64,000 bases of DNA, taken from contig NZ_CP017705.1 in the NCBI RefSeq assembly GCF_002706795.1, positions 2,575,001-2,639,000 of the forward strand, written 5' to 3'. The position numbers were made by a program, and so were the translations under genes. The notes beneath the pieces are model-generated. The model was not told where the DNA came from. It did not search any database and saw nothing but the letters and a program-made list of their open reading frames with translations. Origin of the DNA: Brevibacillus laterosporus DSM 25. Its GTDB lineage: Bacteria; Bacillota; Bacilli; Brevibacillales; Brevibacillaceae. This document shows, piece by piece, positions 1 to 10,209 of the stretch. Each line of letters begins with the position of its first letter. Position 1 is the first letter of the stretch.

Positions 1-1945
<1,945 letters not shown>

Positions 1946-2004
1946 ACATTGCCTTTATGCTGACTTCATTATCTAGTTTTGAAAGAACAATTATTTCATA
2001 CTGT

Positions 2005-2079
2005 TCCTCAGTAGCTCAATGGTGGAGCAACCGGCTGTTAACCGGTAGGCTGGCGGTTCGAGTCCGTCCTGAGGAGCCA
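2005..2079 (+). tRNA. tRNA-Asn (GTT)
   Basis: Cloverleaf with acceptor TCCTCAG/CTGAGGA, anticodon GTT at 2037-2039 and an encoded CCA. It is the first gene after the 23S rRNA, about 60 nt downstream, and starts a run of 13 tRNA genes in one orientation. Confidence 0.95.
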
Positions 2080-2085
2080 TTATAA

Positions 2086-2176
2086 GGAGAGTTACCCAAG
2101 AGGCCGAAGGGGACGGTTTGCTAAACCGTTAGTATGCGTAAGCGTAGCGAGGGTTCGAATCCCTCACTCTCCGCCA
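2086..2176 (+). tRNA. tRNA-Ser (GCT)
   Basis: 91-nt class II tRNA with acceptor GGAGAGT/ACTCTCC, anticodon loop TTGCTAA (GCT), a long variable arm and an encoded CCA. Decodes AGC/AGU. Confidence 0.94.
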
Positions 2177-2197
2177 TATTGTTTTTCTCTCGATCGT

Positions 2198-2274
2198 GGC
2201 GGTGTAGCTCAGCTGGCTAGAGCGTTCGGTTCATACCCGAAAGGTCGGGGGTTCGATCCCCTCCGCCGCTACCA
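2198..2274 (+). tRNA. tRNA-Met (CAT), elongator
   Basis: Acceptor GGCGGTG pairs fully with the 3' strand, so it lacks the 1-72 mismatch of the initiator found at 2573. Anticodon loop TTCATAC (CAT); CCA encoded. It resembles the B. subtilis elongator Met tRNA, but a CAT tRNA modified to read AUA (Ile2) cannot be excluded from sequence alone. Confidence 0.9.
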
Positions 2275-2290
2275 GTTTTTTATAACTCCT

Positions 2291-2375
2291 GCGGTCGTGG
2301 TGGAATTGGCAGACACACCATCTTGAGGGGGTGGCGGGGCGACCCGTGCGAGTTCGAGTCTCGCCGACCGCACCA
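2291..2375 (+). tRNA. tRNA-Leu (GAG)
   Basis: 85-nt class II tRNA with acceptor GCGGTCG/CGACCGC. Anticodon stem CCATC/GGTGG holds loop TTGAGGG (GAG). CCA encoded. Reads CUC/CUU. Confidence 0.92.
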
Positions 2376-2394
2376 TTAAGAGAACAATTATCTT

Positions 2395-2471
2395 GGCCCG
2401 TTGGTGAAGCGGTTTAACACAGCAGCCTTTCACGCTGTCATACAGGGGTTCGAATCCCCTACGGGTCACCA
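2395..2471 (+). tRNA. tRNA-Glu (TTC)
   Basis: Acceptor GGCCCGT/ACGGGTC, anticodon stem GCAGC with loop CTTTCAC (TTC), encoded CCA. Confidence 0.94.
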
Positions 2472-2478
2472 TTTATCT

Positions 2479-2554
2479 GGAGGATTAGCTCAGCTGGGAG
2501 AGCATCTGCCTTACAAGCAGAGGGTCGGCGGTTCGATCCCGTCATCCTCCACCA
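2479..2554 (+). tRNA. tRNA-Val (TAC)
   Basis: Acceptor GGAGGAT/ATCCTCC, anticodon loop containing TAC, encoded CCA. Confidence 0.95.
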
Positions 2555-2572
2555 TTTTCATTTTCATATTGT

Positions 2573-2649
<77 letters not shown>

Positions 2650-2656
2650 AAATTTT

Positions 2657-2733
2657 GGAGCTGTGGTGAAGTTGGAGTTCACGCCGGTCTGTCACACCGG
2701 AGGTCGCGGGTTCGAGTCCCGTCAGCTCCGCCA
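2657..2733 (+). tRNA. tRNA-Asp (GTC)
   Basis: Acceptor GGAGCTG/CAGCTCC, anticodon loop containing GTC, encoded CCA. It is followed by the longest spacer in the array (63 nt). Confidence 0.95.
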
Positions 2734-2796
2734 TTTATTAACTTGGTGGAATAAAGATTCTATCTTGTATAGGAATCTCTGTTAGAGAAATAATAA

Positions 2797-2872
<76 letters not shown>

Positions 2873-2883
2873 TTGTACATAAT

Positions 2884-2959
2884 GCCGGTGTAGCTCAATT
2901 GGTAGAGCACCTGACTTGTAATCAGGGGGTTGTGGGTTCAAGTCCTATCGCCGGCACCA
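2884..2959 (+). tRNA. tRNA-Thr (TGT)
   Basis: Acceptor GCCGGTG/CGCCGGC, anticodon loop CTTGTAA (TGT), encoded CCA. Confidence 0.95.
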
Positions 2960-2965
2960 TTTTGG

Positions 2966-3040
2966 TGGGGTATAGCCAAGCGGTAAGGCAACGGACTTTG
3001 ACTCCGTCATTCCCAGGTTCAAATCCTGGTACCCCAGCCA
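2966..3040 (+). tRNA. tRNA-Gln (TTG)
   Basis: Acceptor TGGGGTA/TACCCCA, anticodon loop CTTTGAC (TTG), encoded CCA. Confidence 0.95.
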
Positions 3041-3044
3041 TTAT

Positions 3045-3120
3045 GAGCCATTAGCTCAGTTGGTAGAGCATCTGACTTTTAATCAGAGGGTCGAAGGTTC
3101 GAGTCCTTCATGGCTCACCA
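3045..3120 (+). tRNA. tRNA-Lys (TTT)
   Basis: Acceptor GAGCCAT/ATGGCTC, anticodon loop CTTTTAA (TTT), encoded CCA. Only 4 nt follow tRNA-Gln. Confidence 0.95.
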
Positions 3121-3129
3121 GTTTCATAT

Positions 3130-3212
3130 GCGGGTGTGGCGGAATTGGCAGACGCACCAGATTTAGGTTCTGGCGGGCGACCGTGGGGGTTCAAGTCCCT
3201 CCACCCGCACCA
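3130..3212 (+). tRNA. tRNA-Leu (TAG)
   Basis: Class II tRNA with acceptor GCGGGTG/CACCCGC and anticodon arm CCAGA-TTTAGGT-TCTGG (TAG). CCA encoded. It is the last tRNA of the array and is followed by an intrinsic terminator. Confidence 0.94.
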
Positions 3213-3227
3213 CATATTTAAAGCAGG

Positions 3228-3254
3228 AAGCCGCAAATATTGCAGGCTTTTTTT
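3228..3254 (+). terminator. intrinsic terminator of the rRNA-tRNA operon
   Basis: Hairpin AAGCC-GCAA / TTGC-A-GGCTT followed by a run of seven T. It lies 15 nt past the last tRNA and is the natural end of the rRNA-tRNA transcript. Confidence 0.85.
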
Positions 3255-3294
3255 GTTTTATATAATTTATTGTCACGTAAAGCATTTGAAAAAC

Positions 3295-3322
3295 GTCATA
3301 TAAAGAGTGTCATATAAAGAGT
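3295..3322. repeat. 14-bp perfect tandem duplication
   Basis: The unit GTCATATAAAGAGT occurs at 3295-3308 and again at 3309-3322 with no gap. It lies between two terminators in the spacer after the tRNA array. Function unknown; probably a replication-slippage duplication. Confidence 0.9.
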
Positions 3323-3354
3323 TACCTGTACACATTTAATTCCTACAAACGTAT

Positions 3355-3389
3355 AAAAGCTTCGTCAGCATTTTTGATGAAGCTTTTTT
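3355..3389 (+). terminator. second intrinsic terminator-like hairpin
   Basis: AAAAGCTTC and GAAGCTTTTTT flank a short loop and end in a T-run. It could be a backup terminator for the stable-RNA operon, shielding the downstream moxR operon. Confidence 0.7.
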
Positions 3390-3708
3390 CTACTATTAAG
3401 AGGTATATTGCATTATTGTTGATTGAATCTCAATATAGCTATGCCTTTTTAATTGATTAGAAGCGTAGACAAGTGTTTTGCTTTCCTATTCATATAGATT
3501 TCTTTGATTCACGTAAGATGATATATGGCGCAGGAAATGGCGAGTAAAAACCGAATGTTTTATTCAATAGAAATGTAATTAAATCTTTCATTTTATAGGT
3601 ATTTACTAAAAATTAACACTTGTTCTTCCATATATCTTCCAGTAAGTTGGTAGAAGGAAACAATCATTATACGAGACATTAAAATGTAATCAAAAAGGGG
3701 TTGTAAAT

Positions 3709-4662
3709 ATGAGTATGATCCAGATGGATCGTCCCCATCATTCTATAGAAGATCTAATACTGAATATTGAAAAAGTCCTTATTGGTAAAAGGAAAATGAT
3801 AGAGCTTGGTTTAGTTGCTTTATTGGCAAAAGGTCATGTTTTGTTAGAGGATGTCCCAGGTGTAGGGAAAACTATGTTTGTTCGAGCATTAGCTAAATCG
3901 ATTGGTGGAGAATTTAAAAGGATTCAGTTTACACCTGATCTCCTTCCTACTGATGTGACTGGTGTTTCTATTTATAATCAAAAATCAATGGAGTTTGAAT
4001 TCCGTAAAGGCCCTCTGTTTGCAAATGTGGTGCTTGCTGATGAAATTAACCGCACCTCACCAAAAACGCAATCTGCCCTATTAGAGGCGATGGAGGAGCA
4101 CTCTGTAACGATTGATGGCAATACATATGAATTAAATCAACCGTTTTTTGTTATGGCTACTCAAAATCCTCTTGAGTATGAAGGAACATTTCCGCTTCCA
4201 GAAGCTCAGTTAGATCGTTTTTTATTGCAACTGCAGCTTGGATATCCAACAGAAAAAGAAGAAATGGCTATTCTAACTCGTATGGGAGCAGTTCACCCTA
4301 TAGAAAGCTTGAAGGCCGTTATTAGTGTACAGGAAATCGTTCAATTACAAGCGATGATTACCCAAATTAAAGTAACCGACTCGGTGAAAGAGTATATGGT
4401 AAGGCTTTCTCAGAAAACAAGGAGTAATCCAAGTGTCTATTTAGGAATTAGCCCTCGTGGAACATTGGCTCTGTGTCGCGCTGCTCAAGCGTATGCGTTT
4501 ATCCAGGGACGTGATTACGTTATCCCAGACGATGTAAAGGAGCTGGTACCGCCTATCTTTAGACACCGCCTTATTTTGAAGCCAGAGGCGCGTATGGATG
4601 GGGAAACACCGGAACGTTTTATCAACCGGTTGTTACAGGAGACACGAGTCCCTGTACATTGA
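3709..4662 (+). CDS. MoxR family AAA+ ATPase
   Basis: A 317-residue cytoplasmic AAA+ ATPase of the MoxR class, thought to act as a chaperone with a partner that has a von Willebrand or DUF58 domain. Walker A is PGVGKT (about residues 50-55), Walker B is VVLADE (107-112) and sensor 1 is MATQNP (149-154). The C-terminal lid domain follows. The ATG has the site AAAAGGGG 8 nt upstream. The next gene (DUF58) starts 15 nt after the stop and a transglutaminase gene follows, a common MoxR operon layout. The precise client is unknown. Confidence 0.92.
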   Translation: MSMIQMDRPHHSIEDLILNIEKVLIGKRKMIELGLVALLAKGHVLLEDVPGVGKTMFVRALAKSIGGEFKRIQFTPDLLPTDVTGVSIYNQKSMEFEFRKGPLFANVVLADEINRTSPKTQSALLEAMEEHSVTIDGNTYELNQPFFVMATQNPLEYEGTFPLPEAQLDRFLLQLQLGYPTEKEEMAILTRMGAVHPIESLKAVISVQEIVQLQAMITQIKVTDSVKEYMVRLSQKTRSNPSVYLGISPRGTLALCRAAQAYAFIQGRDYVIPDDVKELVPPIFRHRLILKPEARMDGETPERFINRLLQETRVPVH

Positions 4663-4677
4663 GAGGACGGTGTCTAA

Positions 4678-5886
4678 ATGAAACAGAGAAAGTTAAACAA
4701 AGCTCTATTGGCGCTGTTAGTGCTGATTTGTTATGTATATGCACAGTTTCAAGGGGGATTCGTCAGTTGGTTTTTATTTTATAGCGCTTGTATCCTCGGA
4801 ATTTATGAAGGATTAACATATTTGTTGATGTTTGCAACCTTGGAGGTTACGCGAGAGGTGAATCGCCAAAGACTAAAAGATGGCGATGATGTTATGGTTA
4901 CACTAACCTTCCGTCGACGATTTTGGTTTCCACTTGGCTGGAATTTAATTGTCGAGCCGCTACCTGATAAATTATCCGGTTATTTTGAACCACATCAACA
5001 AGTTATTTTTCCTGGATTTAAAAGAGAACAGGTCATTCATTATTTAATTCCAGCGATCCCTCGTGGGCATTACCAAATGAAAGAATGCATTCTGGTTGGT
5101 GGTGACTTTTTTGGTTTTTTACATCGACAGAAAAAAATTGAGTTATGCAATGATTTTTTAGTTTATCCTAGCTATAAGCAAATTAGCCATTGGTCCTCAG
5201 GAGATGGGCGTATCAGTGGTAATGTACATGTTGCACATTTGCGCTCAGACGATGTAGCAGCTGTAAGAGGCGTCCGAGAGTACCAGAGAGGGGATCGGTT
5301 AAGCCAGATTCATTGGAGGGCTTCTGCAAGGGGCCACGGGCTTAAAACAAAGGAATTTGAACATCAGGCAATGAATCAATTAATCTTCTTTCTAGATGTG
5401 CAAAAGCCTGCTTCAACACAAATTCACCATCATATTTTTGAAACCAGTGTGAAACTAACTGCCAGTCTAATTTACTATTCAAGTATTAATATGCATTCCT
5501 ATGGTTTTGTAGCCCGTGGAAAAGAGCGAATCGTTATTCCACCAGCTATTTCACAGCAACATTTTTTTCGGGTATTTGACCAATTAGCCAGAGTTCACTC
5601 GGACGGCGAAGATTCATTTGCGCGAGTGATCGGAAGGGAAACAATGGAGTTTCCCAAAGGATATACGTTAGTGATGATTACCTCTGCATTGACGAAAGAC
5701 CTAGTGATACAGTTGGGCCATTTAGCTAGGTCTGGACGTAATGTTCAACTGTTCTGGGTACACGATCATGTGATTCCAACTGTGGAGGAGAACGAGGCAT
5801 TAAAGCGTTTAAGATCTGTAAAAGTAATGTGTACCCCAGTTCATGTGGACGCATATGAAGAGCTAAAACAGATAGGGGGTGCCTAA
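4678..5886 (+). CDS. DUF58 domain membrane protein
   Basis: A 402-residue protein with two hydrophobic segments at the N-terminus (about residues 10-55) and a large cytoplasmic region ending in a DUF58 domain. The domain signature YQRGDRLSQIHWRASAR lies near residue 205. DUF58 proteins pair with MoxR ATPases and are related to vWA domains. The gene follows moxR by 15 nt and its stop lies next to the start of the transglutaminase gene, so the three are co-transcribed and probably translationally coupled. The biochemical role is not established. Confidence 0.88.
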   Translation: MKQRKLNKALLALLVLICYVYAQFQGGFVSWFLFYSACILGIYEGLTYLLMFATLEVTREVNRQRLKDGDDVMVTLTFRRRFWFPLGWNLIVEPLPDKLSGYFEPHQQVIFPGFKREQVIHYLIPAIPRGHYQMKECILVGGDFFGFLHRQKKIELCNDFLVYPSYKQISHWSSGDGRISGNVHVAHLRSDDVAAVRGVREYQRGDRLSQIHWRASARGHGLKTKEFEHQAMNQLIFFLDVQKPASTQIHHHIFETSVKLTASLIYYSSINMHSYGFVARGKERIVIPPAISQQHFFRVFDQLARVHSDGEDSFARVIGRETMEFPKGYTLVMITSALTKDLVIQLGHLARSGRNVQLFWVHDHVIPTVEENEALKRLRSVKVMCTPVHVDAYEELKQIGGA

Positions 5887-5887
5887 G

Positions 5888-8128
5888 ATGTCGGGAGCAT
5901 CCTTTTGGAAACCAAAAAAAGGGCTGGACTGGCTAGCTGCCTTGTTTTTGTTTTTCCTGTTACGTGAGTGGTTGTTACCGCTACCTTCCCTTTCAGATAC
6001 GGGGAGTATTAGTTGCTTTCTTTATCTGGTAGCGGGGATCATCTTAGTAGATATGATCTTCCGTAGTCACTGGATGGGTTTATTGATGAAAGGCATTTTA
6101 GCTATTGTCATCTTCCATGCCGCGTTTGTGGAAATTTCTTTTTTTAATCCTGAGTGGATTTCGGAAACATGGCGAGCAGTTAGTGAAGACTTTACTAAGA
6201 TATTTAATCAAGATTGGGCAAATATGAGTATTATTTCAAGAAATCTGCTGTTTTCGGGCATGATTTTAGTGTTGGTAACCCTGCTTGATTTCTTAGTATT
6301 AGAACAAAGACAAGGTTTATGGTTTGTATTTATCACCATTTCTTATCTTGCTGTATTAGACACCTTTATGCCTTTTAATAGTAGTGGAGCGATTATGCGG
6401 ACGTTGTTAATTGGCTTCATGCTAATCACAACCTTACATCTATCATCTATCCAAAAGGGATTTACCTATAGAGGAACCCAATCTGCAATTTGGAAAACGC
6501 TTGTGGTTCCGCTCATGATTATTTCACTCGCAATAGGTGTAGGATACGCGTCACCAAAGGCAGAACCCAATTGGCCTGATCCGATCGGTTTTTTGCAAGG
6601 AAAGTCTGGAATTGGAAAGAGCGACGTGATTCGTAGAGTGGGTTATGACACCAATGATAAGATGTTGGGAGGACCTTTTCAACAGGATGATACCAAGGTA
6701 TTTACCGTAACAACTAATGATAAATACTATTTGCGCGGGGATGCTAAAGATGTATATACCGGCAAAGGTTGGATAAAAAGCGATAAACAATTGGAATCAA
6801 TTGTATATCCTAAAAACTACATTTGGAATGATACGCTTTTTTCTGGATTGGAAACAAAAAAGGTCATGGCTGTTGTGCAGGCTGAGGGAGAACAGTTACC
6901 GGCTATTTTTTATCCAGGACAGCTTAAAAGTATTGAAGAGGTAAACCCAGAAAATGTGACGTTAACCTATGACACCATTTCTCAGGGGATTCTTACCTTT
7001 AATGGAGCTATGCAAAAGGATTCAAATAGTCGATCGTTTGTTGAAAGAGACGATAGCACCTTGATTCCGACGCCTGTTCAACAGTACATGGATCATTATC
7101 AGCTACAAGCTGAGATTCCAGTGATTAGTGAAAAGAAAATCATTGCGGCGGGTACCAATTATCCTAGAGAGATAGAAGAGAGGTATCTACAACTACCTAA
7201 TAGTCTCCCTGGTCGAATAAAGAAGCTAGCTGAAAAAATTACGGAAACGTCAAACAATCCATACGACAAGGCGAGGGCAATAGAGAATTATTTGCGTGAA
7301 GGAAGATATCGGTATGAAACAAAAGATGTTCCGATACCTAAGGAAGGACAAGATTTCGTAGATCAGTTTCTATTCGATACCATGAGGGGATACTGTGATC
7401 ATTTTTCAACTTCTATGGTGGTCATGCTTCGCTCAATTGATATACCTGCCCGTTGGGTAAAAGGGTTTGCTCCAGGTCAAGAGATTGGCCGTGATGCCAA
7501 CAATAATATCACCATTGAAGTAAGAAATAGAGATGCACACTCATGGGTCGAGGTTTACTTTCCAGGTAGCGGTTGGATACCGTTTGAAGCAACTGCTTCT
7601 TTTACATCTCCTCTACAAGTAAATTATGATCGCCTTTCCAATGAGTCAAGTCAGATAAATATTCCCGCTTCCACAGAGGAAAAAGAAGTGAATAAACCAA
7701 AACAAATGGACCGACTGGAAGAAGCAGATAAGCCTGTAGTGAAAACGAGTGCAGGATTCTCATGGGTTTGGCTAGGGTTAATTGGTATTTTGCTAGCAGT
7801 GGGTGTTTGGATTCTGTGGAAAAAACGTCAGGAGATGTATTTATGGTGGTTACACCGCAAAATGACACAATACGCTCAGGATGATTTTCCACGTAGATTT
7901 ACGTTGGTTCTAACGATATTTGAAAAAATGGTTTCACCCCGTCATTCTGGTGAAACATTACGCGAATATGTGAATCGCCTCCAAATTAGTGGAGATAAGC
8001 GTCAGGATTTACTTTATTTAACAACCATCTATGAAAAAATGCTATATGGCTTGAAAGAAATGGAAGGGAAAACAAGATCGTTGTGGCAGCAGACCATTGA
8101 GCGTTTAATACGCCAAATGAAACCTTGA
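5888..8128 (+). CDS. TgpA-like transglutaminase-domain membrane protein
   Basis: A large membrane protein (746 aa) with about six N-terminal membrane segments and an extracytoplasmic transglutaminase-like domain. The Cys is in RGYCDHFST, the His in NRDAHSWVEVYFPG and the Asp/Glu region in WIPFEATASF. A further membrane helix near residue 625 precedes a cytoplasmic tail. This matches the TgpA/DUF3488-transglutaminase-DUF4129 layout. A GTG at 5879 would also be in frame, but the site AGGGGG (5873-5878) sits 9 nt before the ATG at 5888, so that start was chosen. Third gene of the MoxR-DUF58 operon. The substrate is unknown. Confidence 0.88.
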   Translation: MSGASFWKPKKGLDWLAALFLFFLLREWLLPLPSLSDTGSISCFLYLVAGIILVDMIFRSHWMGLLMKGILAIVIFHAAFVEISFFNPEWISETWRAVSEDFTKIFNQDWANMSIISRNLLFSGMILVLVTLLDFLVLEQRQGLWFVFITISYLAVLDTFMPFNSSGAIMRTLLIGFMLITTLHLSSIQKGFTYRGTQSAIWKTLVVPLMIISLAIGVGYASPKAEPNWPDPIGFLQGKSGIGKSDVIRRVGYDTNDKMLGGPFQQDDTKVFTVTTNDKYYLRGDAKDVYTGKGWIKSDKQLESIVYPKNYIWNDTLFSGLETKKVMAVVQAEGEQLPAIFYPGQLKSIEEVNPENVTLTYDTISQGILTFNGAMQKDSNSRSFVERDDSTLIPTPVQQYMDHYQLQAEIPVISEKKIIAAGTNYPREIEERYLQLPNSLPGRIKKLAEKITETSNNPYDKARAIENYLREGRYRYETKDVPIPKEGQDFVDQFLFDTMRGYCDHFSTSMVVMLRSIDIPARWVKGFAPGQEIGRDANNNITIEVRNRDAHSWVEVYFPGSGWIPFEATASFTSPLQVNYDRLSNESSQINIPASTEEKEVNKPKQMDRLEEADKPVVKTSAGFSWVWLGLIGILLAVGVWILWKKRQEMYLWWLHRKMTQYAQDDFPRRFTLVLTIFEKMVSPRHSGETLREYVNRLQISGDKRQDLLYLTTIYEKMLYGLKEMEGKTRSLWQQTIERLIRQMKP

Positions 8129-8225
8129 TCATTTCCCAATCATCTGCTAGAATTTTTGACAATATGATACTTTGGTAGCAGTAAGCAGGAGAAACGGCAC
8201 TGCCTCTTTTTTGAATGACAACGTT

Positions 8226-8294
8226 AAAGACAGGGACATTTGCCCTTAGAAGATGTCAGACGATTTCATCTACGGGTAGGTGGCCTGTCTTTTT
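8226..8294 (+). promoter_or_regulatory. terminator-like structured leader upstream of guaA
   Basis: AAAGACAGG (8226-8234) pairs with CCTGTCTTT (8284-8292) and runs into a T-run. The 49-nt loop holds a second small stem, GACAT (8235-8239) with ATGTC (8253-8257). It may simply terminate the upstream operon or be an attenuator of guaA. It does not match the purine riboswitch core, and no ligand class can be named. Confidence 0.45.
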
Positions 8295-8416
8295 GATGGA
8301 ACGGGAGAAATTTTTTTCTTCATACCAAAAAAGAGAAAGGGAGATAATATCTTCAAGAACGTTTTGGACATGTCTACTGAGTGCACAAGTATACAAGGTT
8401 AAGGGAGGATCTTTCC

Positions 8417-9955
8417 GTGGAAAAGCCGTTGGAATTAGTGGTAGTAATAGATTTTGGGGGGCAATATAACCAATTGATCGCAAGACGTGTACGTGATTTA
8501 GGCGTATACAGTGAGTTGTTGCCTTTCAATACGCCAGTGGAGAAAATTAAGGAGCTTAGCCCAAAAGGGATTATTTTCTCTGGAGGACCGGCTAGTGTAT
8601 ACGAAGAAGGAGCACCGCAAATTGACCCAGCGATTTTTGACTTAGGTGTACCTATCTTGGGTATTTGCTATGGAATGCAATTAATGTCCCAAACATTGAA
8701 GGGAAAAGTAGAACGTGCCGGTAAACGTGAATACGGAAAAGCGGAAATACGTCTTGAAAACCAACATGGTCTATATAGTAACTGGGAATCTTCTGAAGTA
8801 GTATGGATGAGCCATACTGATAAAGTAGTAGAATTGCCAGAGGGCTTCGTTATCGACGCAGTGAGCGACTCTTGCCCGATTGCTGCTATCAGTCATCCAG
8901 AGCGTAATCTATATGGTGTACAGTTCCACCCAGAAGTTCGTCATACCGTAAAAGGACATGAATTTGTAAGTAACTTCTTGTTCAATATTTGTAAGTGCAC
9001 TGGCGACTGGAGCATGACTACATTTATTGAAGACAAAATCAAAGATATTCGTGAGACTGTTGGAAATAAAAACGTATTGTGTGCTTTGAGCGGCGGAGTT
9101 GATTCCTCTGTAGTAGCGGCTCTCATTCATCGTGCGATCGGTGATCAGTTAACGTGTATGTTTGTTGATCATGGTTTGTTGCGTAAAGGTGAAGCGGAAA
9201 GCGTAATGGAAACGTTCGTAGGCAAATTTGATATGAAAGTAATCAAAATTGATGCTCGTGACCGCTTCTTAAACAAATTAAAAGGTGTAACTGACCCAGA
9301 ACAAAAACGTAAGATCATCGGTAACGAATTCATCTATGTATTTGATGAAGAGGCTACTAAGCTTACGGATATGGACTTCCTAGCTCAGGGTACACTTTAT
9401 ACGGACATTGTTGAGAGTGGGACAGCTACGGCTCAAACGATTAAATCTCACCACAATGTAGGCGGTCTACCAGAAGACATGACGTTTAAGCTAATCGAGC
9501 CTTTGGACACGTTATTCAAAGACGAAGTACGTAAACTGGGTTCAGAGCTAGGCCTACCTGATGCAATTGTATGGAGACAGCCTTTCCCAGGTCCAGGTCT
9601 TGGTATTCGTGTTTTAGGCGAGATTACTGAAGAGAAGTTAGAGATTGTTCGTGAATCTGATGCTATCCTGCGTGAAGAAATTCAAAAAGCTGGTTTGGAT
9701 CGCGAAATTTGGCAATACTTCACTGCTTTGCCTGACATGAAGAGTGTAGGGGTAATGGGTGATGCACGTACGTACTCTTACACAGTAGGGATTCGTGCGG
9801 TAACATCTATCGACGGTATGACAGCCGACTGGGCTCGTATTCCATGGGATATACTAGAGAAAATCTCTGTACGTATTGTAAACGAAGTGGATAACGTAAA
9901 CCGTATTGTGTACGATGTTACTTCTAAACCACCTGCAACTATTGAGTGGGAATAG
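8417..9955 (+). CDS. guaA: GMP synthase (glutamine-hydrolysing)
   Basis: Converts XMP to GMP using ATP and glutamine, the last step of guanine nucleotide synthesis. The N-terminal class I amidotransferase has the nucleophile motif GICYGMQLM and a HPEVRHT His. The ATP-pyrophosphatase domain has the PP-loop SGGVDSSVV, and the C-terminal dimerisation domain contains [16 protein letters not shown]. Length is 512 aa, matching the family (513 in B. subtilis). An upstream ATG at 8381 is in frame, but the GTG at 8417 has the site GGGAGGAT 6 nt before it and gives the family N-terminus. Single gene, followed by a very long hairpin that overlaps the pbuG promoter. Confidence 0.97.
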   Translation: MEKPLELVVVIDFGGQYNQLIARRVRDLGVYSELLPFNTPVEKIKELSPKGIIFSGGPASVYEEGAPQIDPAIFDLGVPILGICYGMQLMSQTLKGKVERAGKREYGKAEIRLENQHGLYSNWESSEVVWMSHTDKVVELPEGFVIDAVSDSCPIAAISHPERNLYGVQFHPEVRHTVKGHEFVSNFLFNICKCTGDWSMTTFIEDKIKDIRETVGNKNVLCALSGGVDSSVVAALIHRAIGDQLTCMFVDHGLLRKGEAESVMETFVGKFDMKVIKIDARDRFLNKLKGVTDPEQKRKIIGNEFIYVFDEEATKLTDMDFLAQGTLYTDIVESGTATAQTIKSHHNVGGLPEDMTFKLIEPLDTLFKDEVRKLGSELGLPDAIVWRQPFPGPGLGIRVLGEITEEKLEIVRESDAILREEIQKAGLDREIWQYFTALPDMKSVGVMGDARTYSYTVGIRAVTSIDGMTADWARIPWDILEKISVRIVNEVDNVNRIVYDVTSKPPATIEWE

Positions 9956-9987
9956 TAAATACGTATAATTATTATTAAAATAACGTG

Positions 9988-10002
9988 AACGTTCGTGTTT
10001 TA
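9988..10002 (+). promoter_or_regulatory. PurR box upstream of pbuG
   Basis: AACGTTCGTGTTTTA matches the reverse of the Bacillus PurR box (AAAANCCGAACAAT type) and shares GTTCGTGTT with sites before purE, purC and purH. It lies just upstream of the -35 hexamer, so repressor binding would overlap polymerase binding. Confidence 0.7.
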
Positions 10003-10004
10003 TG

Positions 10005-10033
10005 TTGACAGCGTGCGATGTTCTTGTTAAACT
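10005..10033 (+). promoter_or_regulatory. sigma-A promoter of pbuG
   Basis: TTGACA (10005-10010), a 17-bp spacer and TAAACT (10028-10033). The purE promoter has a near-identical layout, TTGACG with TTGTTAAACT. Expected start of transcription is near 10040. The spacer and -10 lie inside the left arm of the long inverted repeat at 10012-10113. Confidence 0.7.
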
Positions 10034-10120
10034 TTCGTTGTAAGAAAGAAGTTCGAGTTTTTATTCGGATTTTCGACTTATAACGACTTGTTTAGCAGGA
10101 ATTATCGCACGTTTTTTTGT
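10012..10120 (+). terminator. very long imperfect hairpin plus T-run after guaA
   Basis: CGTGCGAT (10012-10019) pairs with ATCGCACG (10106-10113). The stem continues inward: GTTCTTGTTAAAC pairs with GTTTAGCAGGAAT through U-G wobbles, and CGTTGTAAG pairs with CTTATAACG. The 3' arm ends in seven T. In guaA read-through RNA this makes a stem of some 30 pairs and an intrinsic terminator. The left arm also holds the pbuG promoter spacer and -10, so a transcript starting at pbuG lacks the outer 5' arm. Confidence 0.65.
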
Positions 10121-10209
10121 TTTTACCGAATGTTATTCGTCATTATTCGAATAAAGCTTGTCTTTTTAGCAAATATGACTTGAGAGGTTACTATTAGGAG
10201 GGACAAAGG

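Larger units (their letters stand above)
3213..3708. other. gene-free spacer with two terminators and a tandem repeat
   Basis: A 496-bp stretch with no supported gene on either strand. It holds the tRNA operon terminator (3228-3254), a perfect tandem duplication of a 14-bp unit (3295-3322) and a second hairpin with a T-run (3355-3389). The rest is AT-rich and must contain the promoter of the moxR operon, but no convincing -35/-10 pair was found. Confidence 0.7.

Noticed and set aside
9960-10209. Purine riboswitch upstream of pbuG
   Set aside because: The conserved aptamer core was looked for and not found. The strong secondary structure there is a simple long hairpin with a T-run.
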